Of a stretch of 64,000 bases of DNA, positions 1-14,338 are shown piece by piece. Position 1 is the first letter of the stretch, and every line of letters begins with the position of its first letter. Source of the stretch: Hydra vulgaris (Eukaryota > Cnidaria > Hydrozoa > Anthoathecata > Hydridae); assembly GCF_038396675.1 (NCBI RefSeq), contig NC_088924.1, forward strand, positions 21,865,001 through 21,929,000, given 5' to 3'. The notes beneath the pieces were generated by a model that saw only the letters and a list, made by a program, of their open reading frames with translations, had not been told where the DNA came from and ran no database searches. The position numbers and the translations under genes are program-made.

Positions 1-59
1 AAAGATGTTTTTTGTAAATAAACCTGATATAAAAAAAAAAAAAAAATCGTAAATCGTTT

Positions 60-1023
60 TGAAAAGGAAGGACTTGTCGAAATACAATATATGATAACCT
101 AAAAAGACTTGAAACTGTTCAATCGTTTTCTGATAGAAAGCACCCTGGTCGTCTGACATCCTGGACTAGAGAAAAGAATGCCGAATTAACGAGACTTGTC
201 AACAATCGAAAAGGGGTCAGTCAGAGAAAAATAGGTATTAAATTCGGTGTAAATCAATTGACAATTGGTCGTCACTTAAAAAAAATGAATATTAAATATA
301 GAAAATGTGAAAAGACTCCAAAATACACTATAGAACAACCAATAAAGGCAAAGAAAAGAAGCAGGAAACTAGTTAACCAACTCTATAACACAAAATCGCT
401 TCTAGTCATCGATGACAAAAAATACTTTTGTTTTGCAGGGGACAACATGCCTGGAAATTCTGGATACTACACAAACAACAAAAAGACATGCCCAGAAAGT
501 GTTCGTTTTATAGGAAAAGAGAAATTTCCAAAAAAATTATTAATGTGGATAGCCATTTCTGACCGTGGTATGTCCGAGCCATTGTTTTGCACTTCCAAGG
601 CTGTAGCGATCAATTCATCAATCTATATTAATAAATGTTTAGAAAAACGACTTCTTCCATTTATTCAAAAATTTATTTAACTATTTATTTTGGCCAGATT
701 TAGCAAGTTCTCATTATTCTAAAGATTCTCTAAATTGGATGGACCAATATGTCTATTACGTTGATAAAGAATCCAATCCCCCAAATGTGCCTCAAGCACG
801 ACCAATTGAAAATTTTTGGGGACATTTGGCACAGAAGGTTTACGAGGGAGATTGGCAAGCTTCAACAGAGCAAGTTTTGATTGATCGCATTAAACTAAAA
901 CTACAATAAGTTGATTTAAACTTTTTACAGTCGCATATGAAAGGCGTCAGAGCAAAATTGAGATCAATTGCAGATAGTGGTGTTTTTTCATATAAAAAAT
1001 ATTATGTTTTTATTAAAAGATAA
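60..1023 (+). pseudogene. Tc1/mariner transposase remnant, DD36E (Incomer-like)
   Basis: Decayed transposase. The N-terminal frame shows a helix-turn-helix stretch (NTIYDNLKRLE) and a GR-type linker (HPGRLTS), then an open frame to 680 with the first catalytic Asp in LLVIDDKKYF. A +1 frame change near 680-691 leads to WPDLASSHYS, with the second Asp, and QARPIENFWG, with the Glu. I count 36 residues between these last two, so DD36E rather than the DD34E of Tc1. A stop at 907-909 interrupts the C-terminal tail, which ends at 1023. At least one frameshift and one nonsense codon make it non-functional. The start lies at or before the window edge; a possible 3' terminus is near 1085-1122. Confidence 0.75.
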
Positions 1024-2800
1024 ATGCTTTATTTTAAAAAGATATAATAGTAGTTTGTTTTTTTATTTATAAATAAGTTATTGACGTTTTTATATTGTCC
1101 GATAACTTTCGCATCACCCGTTACAAGATTAGAACCTTGAGGTTCCCCAGAATTTGTTGCAAATGAAAAAAAGTGTTGGCTTTTTACTTTGATATATGAA
1201 ATGCCTTTGCCTTCACACTTTTATCAATGCACTATAGAATTTTTTAGACAAAACAGTTAGCCAGTCAGCCTTAAAACAAAAACATCAAAAACATAATGGT
1301 TGTCATTCCATTTTGAGTCGAATGAGTTATTCGACTCAAGATGGGATGTGTTTTTTCCAGAGTTTTTAAAAGTTTGAACAACAGGTTTTCCAGCAGACAG
1401 GAAAACAAGGTCAAGTTAAGCACTGCATAAATAGTTTAGCAAGAATTGAAGAGTGTTCTGGAGAACGCTTTTGTAAGACTATGACAAGAATGCTGTCTGG
1501 ACAACAAGCCATATCAGGTTCAAATGCTGAGTCAGTTGTTCTACCTACTTAATGGGAATGGCAGGAAGAGTATGACTGTGAGATTTTAGAGTCGAATTAG
1601 AAGATATACTTTTTGAAAATAGTTATGCCTATCCCTTGGGAGAGTTGATAAGATCAGTCACATGAGTTTGAGATGTTTGACTTACCATAAGTTTGAGAAT
1701 GTTGACTTGCCTTTGTAAACTTATTCTTGCTTGACTCGTCATTCAGCAAAGTCTCATTATTTTACTGTATCTTTCAATTCTTCTGTCCACCGTTTCCTTG
1801 CTCTATAACACTAATCTATTTTTTCTTGTAACTCCTAACTGTGTTGTTTTTCAGTAACTCCCAATAGTGGTTGCTTGCAGCGTTGTTGGGAGTGAATCAG
1901 AATTAAAAAAAACTCTAATTCTAAAAACTGTTGTATCAGTTTAAAATTGGTTTTAGACTAAATGGGAAATAATAAAAAAGTAATAATTCCATTTTCACAA
2001 ATAAATTTTTTTCATGATATTTAAATGTCTATTTATTTTGATAAAGATATTACTTTCTTTGTTCACATTTGGAACAATAGGATTCAAATATTAGGTTTTA
2101 GAATGTTACCAGGCTCCTTTTGCTTTTTTTAAAAACATTTTTATTTATTTAACTATAACTAGTAAATTAAAAATATTACCCAATTTTAAGAAAGTTCAAC
2201 TTTATACTTTTTGGAAACGAATTTATTTTGGATACTAGATTTTGGAGCTTGTAAAATTTTGGATACTTAAAATTCTGGATTACGTTTAACCTCTTTACTT
2301 TTTTAAACTTTGGCAGAACACTTTTGAAATCTAGGTTGAAATTGTACAAGGTATGGCTGTTTTAAACATGCAATACATGCAATCTGTTTCTAGTGTACCT
2401 TTTTATTTTGCCTAAACTTTTTTTTAACTGGATGTGTTTATGACATTAAAATTAAATACTTTTCTTTTTTTGTTTGAAAAATATACCTTCAGATTTTTAT
2501 TTAAAATTAAGTGTGTCATTGCGATGTCAATATATATACTACAGGGTTAGTTTCTAATTTTTAATGACTTTTATCAAGTAATTAGTTTATTTTTTGTTAA
2601 TGGTATTATTTTCATGGTAAAAACGTAGCAGTTGGAATGGATGTAATGAATATAAATAGATTTATGAACAGATCAAGGGAGTGAAAAGTTTTAAATAATG
2701 AAGAGAGGTGTTTTGGTGATAATTCGGAATTAATATATTGGCTAGATAAAGATATTTTTACTGAAAATAATTAAACAAAACACAATACTCTAATTGTATT
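1024..2800. other. no gene recognised; AT-rich spacer
   Basis: After the mariner terminus I see no ORF above background. A short coding-like piece around 1380-1540 is broken by stops and was not identified. The hairpin at 1304-1348 is listed separately. Confidence 0.5.
1304..1348. repeat. imperfect palindrome, 20-bp arms
   Basis: Arms 1304-1323 and 1329-1348 are reverse complements with two mismatches around the loop gagtt; the core is TTGAGTCGAAT. No function is evident. Confidence 0.7.
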
Positions 2801-2833
2801 GTGAAGTATGAGTGTTTATCTATTTCTATCTAT

Positions 2834-4847
<2,014 letters not shown>

Positions 4848-4853
4848 TATATG

Positions 4854-4856
4854 TAC

Positions 4857-4944
<88 letters not shown>
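4854..4944. repeat. (TA)n microsatellite
   Basis: TA repeat with a few TACA interruptions, immediately right of the Tc1 element. It may be the other half of the TA tract into which the element inserted. Confidence 0.95.
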
Positions 4945-4947
<3 letters not shown>

Positions 4948-4958
4948 TGTAAATCAGC

Positions 4959-5603
4959 TTAAAGCGGACATATATGTATTAAAAATCCATCCTAAAACAG
5001 ACCGTTTCGTAAAGCGGTCAATTTGCTGTCCGCTTTGCGTTTTGCGACTAAATTTCAGCAAAGTTACTTGGTTTAAGTTACTAAAAATTAGACTATAGTT
5101 TTAAAATTATTTATAAAGTAAATTTAATTAAAAAAAAAGCGATTGGTTGATGGATCTCTTCAAATTTTTCACTTTCTTTTTTTACTAGTGTATTTCTCCT
5201 GTAATAGTAAAAACGTGTCCTAAAACAGACATTTATAAAAAACCTTGTTTTACATAGTTTACTTGAAATTCTTCTTTTTTATTTAAGTTATAATTGTTAA
5301 TAAATAATATTTATTTGCTATATAAGTTTAGTGGTACCTTATATAAAACAATAATCCAAAATTTTGTAAAATGTATATCTTATACAACATATTCAATCAA
5401 TTTTGAACCAAAAAAACAGAACAGTTTTTACTATTTCTCTAAAACATTTTTGACATGAAAACTTTTCTGTTAGCAAATTAATTAATAATATTGTTGTTAT
5501 TATTGTTATTATTAGTGTTAACATTTAAGTTATTAAGAACCTTAAATTTCGTTTATTAGCTTTTTTATTCATAATTTCATTTTTTCATAAATGTCCGCTT
5601 TAA
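4959..5603. mobile_element. candidate MITE with TTAAAGCGGACAT ends
   Basis: TTAAAGCGGACAT at 4959-4971 is mirrored as ATGTCCGCTTTAA at 5591-5603. An internal motif CCTAAAACAGAC occurs near 4990 and 5219. No coding frame. Similar GTCCGCTTTA sequence sits at the extreme right of the window (63921-63960). Boundaries are tentative because the inverted repeat is only 13 bp. Confidence 0.4.
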
Positions 5604-5760
5604 ATTAATTTTTTACTCATTACTTTTTGAATAAAGAACTCTTATTGTTTGCAATTATATAACAAATTTGTCATAAGAAAACAATACGAAACAATATTGT
5701 GTTTTGTTTTTGTTATTTGACTTTGTTATAGTTAACTTTTTATAATTAAGAGAAAAGATA

Positions 5761-5914
5761 CAGTAGAATCCCGTTAACTCGGGACTCAGAGACTTAGCGA
5801 ATGTCGAGTTAAGCGAAGCTTTTTGTATGTATAGAGAATTAATGGGGAATTGAAAATTTGTCCGACTTAGTAAAAGTCCAACTTATCCATGGTTTGAGTT
5901 AACGGGATTCTACT
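5761..5914. mobile_element. short pogo/Tigger-like MITE
   Basis: About 154 bp with inverted ends: CAGTAGAATCCCGTTAACTC on the left, and GAGTTAACGGGATTCTACT closing the right. A TA precedes the left end. CAGT-type ends, small size and TA flank suit a Tc1/mariner-superfamily, pogo-type non-autonomous element. Confidence 0.75.
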
Positions 5915-5954
5915 TTAAAATCGTTAGATTTTTTTTGTTGCTGTTGTTGTTGCT

Positions 5955-6875
5955 TCCCTTCAAAAACTGTTTTTCGTTTGTTTTTAACGCACTTAATTTT
6001 TAAATATACTTATTTCTATTTATTCAATAAACCGAAAATTATTTTTATGTGAAAAAAAATTCTGCCTATTCATTTATACCCCGTTCACATTGGAGATAAA
6101 ACACGTTTTATTTTAAATGTGTTTTGTGTTTTTAATGTTATAAACTCTGCAAAACAGTAATAAAACAACATGGCGAGGTTGTTTTATATTAACACATGCT
6201 TTTTATATTGACAAAGTAACCTTGCAGTATTGTTTTATTGTTGTTTTATACAGCTTTTTGCAATAACAATTTAATACGCTTTTAAGATAAAACGTGTTTT
6301 ATCGTCAGTATGAACGGGGTATTAGTTAATTTATTTTTGTGTGTAAATATTTTATAAATGCTTTTATAAAAAGAAAAAAGGAAAACACAAGGTTTATTTT
6401 ATACAAGTATACGTTCGTTTTATGTTAAATTTTAACATAAAACTGATTAATTGAACATAATTGAACATTAAATATACTGAATGACTTTTGTAGCTTTATT
6501 TTTTTAAAGAAAAACTTTTTATGAAATAAAAAGTAAAATCATTGATTGATGATTTATATATTTTTAGCATTTCTTCCGAAGACCGTTTTACGTTTGTTTT
6601 TAACGCACTTGCATGATTTTCAAATATACTTTTATAAACTTATTCAATAAACAAAAATTTATATAGAAAAAATTTTATATACAAAAAAAAATGTGCATAT
6701 ATTAAGATAACTAATTTATTTATTTTAATTATCTGCGTTAAAATTTTTAAAATATTTTTATAAAAATAATAGAAAAGTAAAAAGTTATATTTTATATATG
6801 TATATGTCCGTTTTACGTTGAATTTTATCATGAAACTAATTGAATAACTTGAATGACTTTTATAACTTTTTTTTT
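5955..6875. repeat. local duplication, copies 5955-6505 and 6567-6875
   Basis: Both copies begin with a block containing CGTTTGTTTTTAACGCACTT (near 5975 and 6590) and end with GAATGACTTTTRTARCTTT (near 6480 and 6850). The first copy is longer, largely because it carries the MITE at 6077-6321. No gene; the 63-codon minus ORF in the second copy is low-complexity AT sequence. Confidence 0.65.
6077..6321. mobile_element. MITE, PIF/Harbinger-like, TTA target duplication
   Basis: A 245-bp element with ends TACCCCGTTCA and TGAACGGGGTA; the inverted similarity continues inward through ATAAAACACGTTTTAT. Flanked by TTA at 6074-6076 and 6322-6324. A 3-bp TWA duplication is typical of PIF/Harbinger. No coding capacity. 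Confidence 0.85.
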
Positions 6876-8047
6876 TTCATTCATTCCAATTATTATTACA
6901 AAATTTTTGCTTTTCGAATATTTTTGAACTTTTTTTTTTTTAATAACATTAAAAAGCAACCACTATTAAAGTTGGAGGTCGAAGAAACATGAAGAAGTTT
7001 AAAGAGCTAAATTAGAGCAGTTCCAGCGATGAATCCAGAAAAGGAGGGGGAGTGATGAGTAAGGAGATGATGCATTCTTCCCTCCTCAATACCAGAATCT
7101 GAAAGTCCTAAAATGTATTAGAAATGAAGAGTTTTTGTTTTTTCAAGTCGCAAATGGGATACAAATTAAATTTATTTTAATATTCCCCTTTTCCCCAATA
7201 AAATCCCTGGACCCGTCACTGAGCAGCTCAAACATACTGTCAATTAAACAAATCTTTTAGTCTATAATAATAAATAGCGTATCACTTCTGATACCTCAAA
7301 TAGTATTTCAATATGAAAATTATTGACGTTGTCGCTTTTTCTACAAAGATGACGAAAATTTATTACCAAGTTTTAAAAAAATTAGATAAATAGAGGAACT
7401 ATTGAATTGAACTTATACAAACTTAATACAGTAAAGTTTGGGAGACAGTCAATTCTCATTTGAAACTCAATTGTTTTTTAAAATTGTTTTATTATATTCT
7501 TTGCTTTTTCTATAATAAAGCATAATCTTAAGATTGTGTTTTTTCGAAGTTTTCAAAATTTAATCAAAGTAATTGTTATAACAATAAATTTATTTAAGTT
7601 TTGCGATAGTTGAAACTATTTTTTTACACGTGAGAGAGTCCATGGCGCAAATCTTTTAATGTTGAAATATATTTTTTTATCGGATATTAAAGAGTGACGG
7701 ATACAGAAATATTTTTAAGAAAGATGCTGGTACACAAATATGTTTTTATCAAAATTAGGTTCTTGACTTCTTTGACATTGAAGGACTTAAATATTCTGCT
7801 CGGGGGTTATGTAACTCCCTGGAGCCGTCACGGATCTGCTAAGTCCAAATTTATATTGTACGACATATAAACTGAAAAAATATAAATATGTTTTTTAATA
7901 AAGAAAAATTTATGACTTTTTTTATTTTGAAAAATTATAGTTTTTTTTTCACTTTATTTAAATTACTTTTAAGTCAGAAGAATTCAGCGTAAAGAATGCA
8001 TATTATACAAGGGAGATAAAACAAGTTATTATATTATACAAGAGAGA
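6876..8047. other. no gene recognised; repeat-rich spacer
   Basis: No credible ORF. CAGTTCCAGCG near 7019 and TGGACCCGTCACTG at 7209-7222 could be the ends of a small hAT-like MITE. A related GGAGCCGTCAC occurs near 7822. No clear target duplication. Confidence 0.35.
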
Positions 8048-8633
8048 TTAAGGTGGTACAACACCAAAAAAATAGGAAACTAAAAATTTTTTTGAGTTTT
8101 TCGATTTTGCATAAAATATGTGTCAAATTAATCAAAGTACGTTTAGGCAAAGTCTCTTAGATAAATAATTTATCTTTCTTTAGATATGAGAATTTTATTA
8201 AAATACTATGTATCTTTATTTCCTTAGCAACGGAGATACTAAATATTTAACATGGTTGTTAGGGCATTTTCTCCCTAAAAATAAACTCAATTTTACTAGA
8301 GTCTTCAAGCTTTGTAAGCTTAATGTTTTCCGAATTAAAATTCAATTAAAAGTCATTGTTCTTAACCACTAAACACGTTTTGTTACAATTAACAGATTTG
8401 AAAGATTTGGAGTGTTTTTGTTTGTTTACCCTTTGGATTTATATTATATATATATTATATATATATATATATTTTTTTAAATTAAATAAAAGAAATGTCA
8501 AATAAACAAAATGGTACTAGAAAGAAGAGCAGATAATGGAATGGGTTTAAACCATCTGATATTCTCAAATCAAAACCTGCAGATCAGGAGATTTCTTGTG
8601 TTATGTTGTAGAAAATTAGATCCCATGAAATAT

Positions 8634-9061
8634 TAGATCCACTGCCGTAAAACTCAAAACGAGGATGCGTTTTTAATTTATTATCTTTAGAAATGTTCCT
8701 TTGAGTCTGAATATATAATAATATAAAGACATTAATAATAATGCAAAAAGGGAAAAAAAAAAGGTTTGCATTTGTAAATTTGCCATTTATAAAGTAGATG
8801 GTGAAATCTACTTATCTTTTAAAAAATGTTTATATTTCGTTAAAGTTGTTTGCAATTTTACGCGATGGGATCTTTTTTTTTTAGATTTTTTTAAAAATTA
8901 TTAGATCTCAATGTGTAAAACTTATATATATTTATGCATAAAAGTAATAAATTGATAAATGACATGTAAAACTACCATTATCTTTACATTGCAAACATAA
9001 AAACAATAAAATAGATGTAAAGTTAGTTTCAATTTATAGTTTTACTCGATGGAATCTAATA
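8634..9061. mobile_element. nested MITE-like repeat, TTAGATCC ends
   Basis: Left end TATTAGATCCACTGCCGTAA, right end TTTTACTCGATGGAATCTAA, inverted with several mismatches. Further copies of the motif occur at 8616-8626 and, inverted, near 8860-8885, so this may be several overlapping insertions. No coding frame. Confidence 0.4.
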
Positions 9062-9339
9062 ATATTTGTACTTAAAAATAATTATATGTAATACATTTTT
9101 ATTTTCTTGTAAATAAATCACTATTATTGTTGAATAAACGTTCTTTTCCTTTATTCGATATTGTGAAGACTGAACGGATTTCAAATATGATATAAAAGTA
9201 TTGTAAACACAGATTTTATAAAACATGCATCATATATAGTAAACACTTATTGTGTGTTTTTGATAATTATGTATGTATAGGAAAAATTTTATACTTATTA
9301 ACTTTTTATTTTTAAACAAATTAATTGCACACACTGTTT

Positions 9340-10925
9340 GCCCAATTGCTTTCTGGAAATTTGTTAATCAAAGATAACGTTGGTTCTCGCATGGGCTTTT
9401 TTCATTTACTTGAGATGAAGTGTACAAAGTGTAACTTTTTCTAAAAATTTTAGAACTTTACCAAAGTCAAAGAATTCTTTAAACACAAATGAGTTTCCTA
9501 TTAATACTGTTAAAAAAGAACTTTCTTCTCTAGAATCACCATATGAGATAAACCTGCGAGCTGTCATCGGATTGCGAGAAATAGGTGTTGGTCATGAGTC
9601 GATGAAAACTTTTTCCTTCTGTATAAATCTTTATTGTTTGTTGCCTAATGGCTTTAATAAGTAAAATAAAACTGCCATGTTAGTATACAGCATTACTGCT
9701 GAGGAAAGTATGCAAAAAACTGCTTTTGAAACCAAATCAATAAACAACTCTCTTGAAATGAAAGAAGTTAGAATTTCTATTGATGGTTCATGGCAAAAGC
9801 GAGGTCATAATTCGTTGAATGGTGTTGTATACTGCTGTTTGTAGTAATAAATGTAATGATGCAGAGATATTTACCAAACAATGCAATAGATGTAAAATGT
9901 GGAGATCTAAAAGAGGAACTCCACAGTATCAGTGTTGGTTGGTTGATCACCAGTGTGAATCACAAGGGTTCATCGAGTGGTATGGAATCTGTCAGGAGCT
10001 GTGGCTATGTTTAAAAGATCTTTATAAAAAAATAAATTGATATATAAAGAATATCTTGGAGATATTCTTTATATATCTTCCTCTTTTTTTATAAAGATAC
10101 ATCTTCTTTTAATGATGAAATAGTCGCAGATCCTTACAAAGAGTATGGTATTATGCCTGTAAAACTGGAATGTGTTGGACATGTTTAAAAACGGTTAAGA
10201 ACACGTCTACGAAACTTTGTCAAAGCCCAAAAAGGTACTAAAAAACCAATATCATGCAGAGGTAAACACACTGAAAACTGCATTAATTCAATGCAAAATT
10301 TCTATAGCCTTGTAATCAGATTTAATGTGGGAAACTTGTATTCAATGAAGAAAGCAGTTTATGCCATACTTTTCCACTTCACCGATTTTCCTGATTCCTA
10401 CACACGCCACCAGTTTTGCCCTCGAGGAAAATATAATTGGTGCAAATACTGGGCTCTAAATCAAAAGAATTATAAACCCAAATCTACCATACCTCTGTGG
10501 ATAAAAGATTTAATTCTACCAATAATTATAAATTTACCATCAGATGAATTGTTATCAAAATGTTTACATGGAAACACACAAAATGCTAACGAGGCACTTA
10601 ATGGACTTATTTAGGCTCGTGTATCAATAAGATGTTTTATTTTTAAATCAACACTGGAAATGGGAACGTATTTAGCTATTTTAGCATACAATGATGATGC
10701 AATGGGTGTTATTAGTGTTTTTAGACATTTTGGTTTACATGGTAAGGTATTAAATATTTCAGCGACTTCGAAAAATAAAAAAAGGATTAGTCAAATGAGG
10801 TGCAAGTCATCAGAAAAGGGAAAAAAAAGAAGAAAGACTCTTAGAGCCATTTAAAAATGGTCACCTAGATGAGGAGAAAGGAAAAGAATGTAATGACAGT
10901 TATGTTTCAGGAGAATTTTAAATTA
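9340..10925 (+). pseudogene. Kolobok/Mutator-like transposase remnant
   Basis: Fragments in changing frames follow one conserved order: a zinc-ribbon-like KCTKC near 9420; LRAVIGLREIGVGHESMKTF near 9560; the signature SIDGSWQKRGHNSLNGVVY near 9780; a Cys/Trp segment with KMWRSKRGTPQYQCW; LECVGHV near 10165; then TRHQFCPRGKYNWCKYW, NANEALNGLI and KRRKTLRAI up to 10850. DGSWQKRG and ECVGHV are hallmarks I recall for a family filed as Mutator-like transposase; the element's TTAA flanks point to Kolobok. There are many stops and frame changes, and a palindromic insertion at 10039-10077, so it is dead. The N terminus is not resolved. Confidence 0.75.
10039..10077. repeat. perfect 18-bp palindrome, loop tgg
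   Basis: Arms 10039-10056 and 10060-10077 are exact reverse complements. The second arm belongs to extra sequence that separates the conserved reading YKEYLGD from the downstream TSSF, so it looks like an inverted templated insertion. Confidence 0.9.
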
Positions 10926-11499
10926 ATATTGTAACTAATATATCAAGAATTTTTCAAAGCTGTTTATCTCAGTTCGCGTTTTTTCGTTTTTGCTTAAACT
11001 TCAAAACACAGTTTCTTGAGTTAGCATTGTTCATTTGATCTGAAATTTTCAGTACTTGCTCGAAATACCTATAAAATTTATTTAAAAGATGGATTTTTTT
11101 TTATGATCAGTAGTTTTTTTTTTTTTTAGTCAGATCTCTCTAAAACGTCAAAAAATTAATAAAATATGAGGAAAATTTACATAGCTCATCATCATTTACT
11201 TTGGTATTTAAAAAATTTTTCTGTTAAATGGAATAAAATGTTTAATAAAGTGTTTAGAGTAAGTGTACAAAATTTCAGGTCATATGATGATGGATAGCCT
11301 TAGATATTATGTTTTGAAATTTAGTTTAAAAACGCATTTTTTGATATTTTTTCCGCCATTATGGTCCTAATGCCATTTTTTTTACATTTTTTTTTTGTGC
11401 TTTTTTTTATTTAAATCATTTTAGTAAACTGTATTTAAAAGCATTTTTATTTTGGAGGTTTATTTCATTTTTTAATTATTTGGTGTTGTACCACCTTAA

Positions 11500-12104
11500 A
11501 CAAGGTATTATATTATACAAGGAAAATTTATTTTTAAATAGTTAACTTAAGCTTTAGACTACACGAGTTCAACAAATTGTTAAAAGACCGACATATATAC
11601 ACAGTTAATAGCTTTTTTTTAAAACAAAAAGTTTGTATTAATAAACAAAACAGACCAATGTTCATAAACAAAGCTGGTTTATGCTCTTAAGCTATAGAGA
11701 ATGAAAATAAAAAATGATGGAGTTATTTTTTACAAAAAATAATATATTTTAATATATCAAATAATTTTCTAAACCGATACGGTACAGCAATAAAAAATGA
11801 AATAAGACAACCATGAAAACAACTGGAGCTACTCAATTCCAAAATAAATTTCAATTAATTCCAAAATTCTCAAGTTATGCAGAACCTTGTTCTTAAACGT
11901 TGCAGAACCATATTATTATACGATGAAAAACTGTTTTGTCAAAAAATGCACAACTACCTCAAACAACTCATAGCTGTGTTATGTTAATAATGCAGAGCTG
12001 TTTTTGTAAACAATGTTTTCATTTACAAAGTCTATACAAAAAACTACGGCAACCTAAGTAACAAAACTCTAGATGAGCAAAAATTTCTCTTTTTTTTGCA
12101 AGTA
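11500..12104. other. no gene recognised
   Basis: AT-rich spacer right of the TTAA element. No ORF, tRNA-like box or repeat terminus seen. Confidence 0.5.
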
Positions 12105-12752
12105 GGTGGGGTAAAACGAGACAGTTAAAGACTACCATTTATTCTTTGGTTGCAAAGTTCTAAAAATGAAAAAATGTCCGCTATCTATTATTTGAACATG
12201 TTCGAACATTTCGCTCACAAAAAATCACATAACTGCATAAACTACACGCCCATACTCCAAAAAAAAGTCATAAAAAATAAAATAAGGAAATATTTAACTT
12301 TTTTAAATAACGTTAATAATGTTTCAGCATAAAAATAAAACAAACATTATAAATAGCTAGATACAAATGTAGTAATATAGTTAATTATAAAAACAATATG
12401 CTGCCCGAATATGATACACAAAACTCACTTTAATAAAATTAATAGTAATCAAAAAACTTCAACAGGTAATTTTTTAAAACCAGATTCTAAAAGAAAATAA
12501 TAAAAATATAATGTTAAAGAAACTCCCACTTTTTATTTGTAAAACGAATTACCATTAGTACAAGATATACTTTTTGTTGCTGTATCGCATAAAAAAATAC
12601 AAAAATTTAGTTCTTCATTTGGTACTTATAAAAAAATTCATTACAGTTTTTTATTTTTCATTTTCATAATGAAAAAAAAAAAGTTTAAATTCTTTATCAA
12701 AAAAAATTAAAAAAAAAAAGCTTTATGTATAACTGTGCCGTTATGCCCCACC
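12105..12752. mobile_element. candidate non-autonomous DNA element
   Basis: Left end GGTGGGGTAAAACGAGACAG is inverted at the right as CTGTGCCGTTATGCCCCACC, about 23 bp with a few mismatches. No clear target duplication. The 60-codon ORF inside is low-complexity and not convincing. Confidence 0.45.
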
Positions 12753-13066
12753 GTTCCGAAATGTCACGCTCAACCTTTCACTCCACTCTGTCTTTCCCAT
12801 TTTGATAATTGAATATTTATCGAGGGAGGTTGGATGGATTTCTTGAAAAAGAAAGATAACGTTATTGGCTTAATTGAGTTAACGTGACGTCACTCATTTT
12901 CAAATTAACCAGCTATACTAAAGGAGTTCTAATTACACTAAATTTGATGCTATAACTAGCTCATTGCAAGCTCACTGGTAGGTTAGCAGATAATATAATA
13001 CAATGTATTATATTTCAGCAGAAGTGCATGCATGCATCAAATGAGTATAAATAGTATAGCAGCAAC
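12753..13066. other. no gene recognised
   Basis: Spacer with nothing identifiable. Confidence 0.5.
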
Positions 13067-14060
13067 CAGTGGTGGACACAAATGGATAGGGGGAAGACAT
13101 AAAATCATTTCCATTTTTAGAAATGTTTCACGTTACAAAATTTTTGATTAAAAGAAACGAAAATACAAAAGATTATTCGTTTTAACAGTTTATTTTTTGT
13201 AAAAATATTTATATACACATAAGGGGCTGTTTAAATAATACGTGACACATTTTTAGGCCTTATTTAAGACACCCTTTCCCCCAGGTAATATTTTTATCAA
13301 CCCCCACCTACTCTTATATGTGACGTGACATTGTTTTCAAACAAAATATATCTTTGAGTTTGCAATTTTTTGCTAAAAGTTCACTAATTTTGCTTTGATA
13401 AGATTTTAAATTTAAAAAAAATGTGTCACGCCACACTGTGCCAAACCACTCCCTTTCCCATAGGATAATTGATGACACTTTCTAATACCCTCTCCCACAA
13501 CGAAATTCAAACTTTAAAAACTTTAAATTTCATTATTATTCTCATTGTATTAGAAAAAAACTTGATTGTAAAGCGTTGTTTTTTTGGTATTTTTGGTGTT
13601 AAACATGTAGGTTTTTTTCTGCGTAAAACTTTTTTAAACTAGTAGTTTTGAAATATTGATATAAAAAATATAAATATTTCATAATTTTTGAACGGAAATT
13701 TTTCTTTTTAGTGACATGTCAAAAAAATGAATACAAAAATCATAATTCAAGCAGAACCTTTAATGGATAATTTAGAAAGTGCCAATCTACTTGATCTTTT
13801 ACAGCTAACTCATAAATATTCCTTGAAAGCTGTATACCTGCTTATCTGTCTGAGGATATTTTTGACACTACGAGTGACAGTTGCACCTTGTGAAAAGAGT
13901 TTTATTAAGTTGAATATAATAAAAAACTACTAAAGGTCTTCAATAAGCAGAGACAGATTATCAAGTTTGTTTGTCATCAACAATTGAATCAACACTGACA
14001 AGCTCACTTAATTATGAAGATGTTATGATTTGGCATCACTGATGGCCAAGAGTAAACTTA
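13067..14060 (+). mobile_element. hAT element remnant (CAGTGGTGGAC end)
   Basis: The left terminus CAGTGGTGGACACAAA at 13067 closely matches CAGTGGCGGACACAAA at 27458, and the following sequence is also similar, so both belong to one hAT family. Only a short C-terminal transposase piece remains (13727-14042). A segment starting GGGGCTGTTTAAATAATACG near 13224 resembles another repeat and may be nested. The right terminus is not recognised. Confidence 0.6.
13727..14042 (+). pseudogene. hAT transposase C-terminal fragment
   Basis: LRVTVAPCEKSFIKLNIIKN is a degenerate form of the hAT dimerisation motif (consensus LPVTVASAERSFSKLKIIKS-like). After a stop at 13931-13933 the frame goes on with SSISRDRLSSLF. 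The catalytic region is absent. About 100 codons of a protein normally of several hundred. Confidence 0.65.
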
Positions 14061-14338
14061 AAATGATATTTGAAAAATATTGAACAATTGTTATTATTGG
14101 TGTTTAATAAAAATAAAAATTAGCTTGACCTTTTTTTATTATTATTATTACTGTTTTTTTTTTTTTTTTAGGGAGGGGGGGGGGAATCTGTGTGAACTTT
14201 TCTTTCAAAATAACCTTTTAAAATAGAACCCTTGGCTCCAAAGCAATAGCAAACAATAATGTTTTCTTTAGGCCTTGATGAATTAACTTTCTAAACTGTT
14301 TTTGTATCTTTCTTTGAGAGAGCTTTTTTCACACTTGG

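Larger units (their letters stand above)
8052..11495 (+). mobile_element. decayed Kolobok-like DNA transposon, TTAA-flanked
   Basis: Ends are GGTGGTACAACACCAAA (8052 on) and its inverse TTTGGTGTTGTACCACC shape (to 11495; the right end reads TTATTTGGTGTTGTACCACC). TTAA lies directly outside each end (8048-8051, 11496-11499). A TTAA duplication fits Kolobok or piggyBac, and the encoded protein is not piggyBac. A decayed plus-strand transposase occupies 9340-10925 and a MITE-like repeat occupies the left arm. A shorter element with the same TTAA-GGTGGT ends lies at 33723-34485. Confidence 0.75.

Noticed and set aside
8041..11530. LTR retrotransposon, because similar ATTATATTATACAAG flanks both ends
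   Set aside because: Flanking similarity is short and the ends are inverted repeats with TTAA; the coding region is a DNA transposase.
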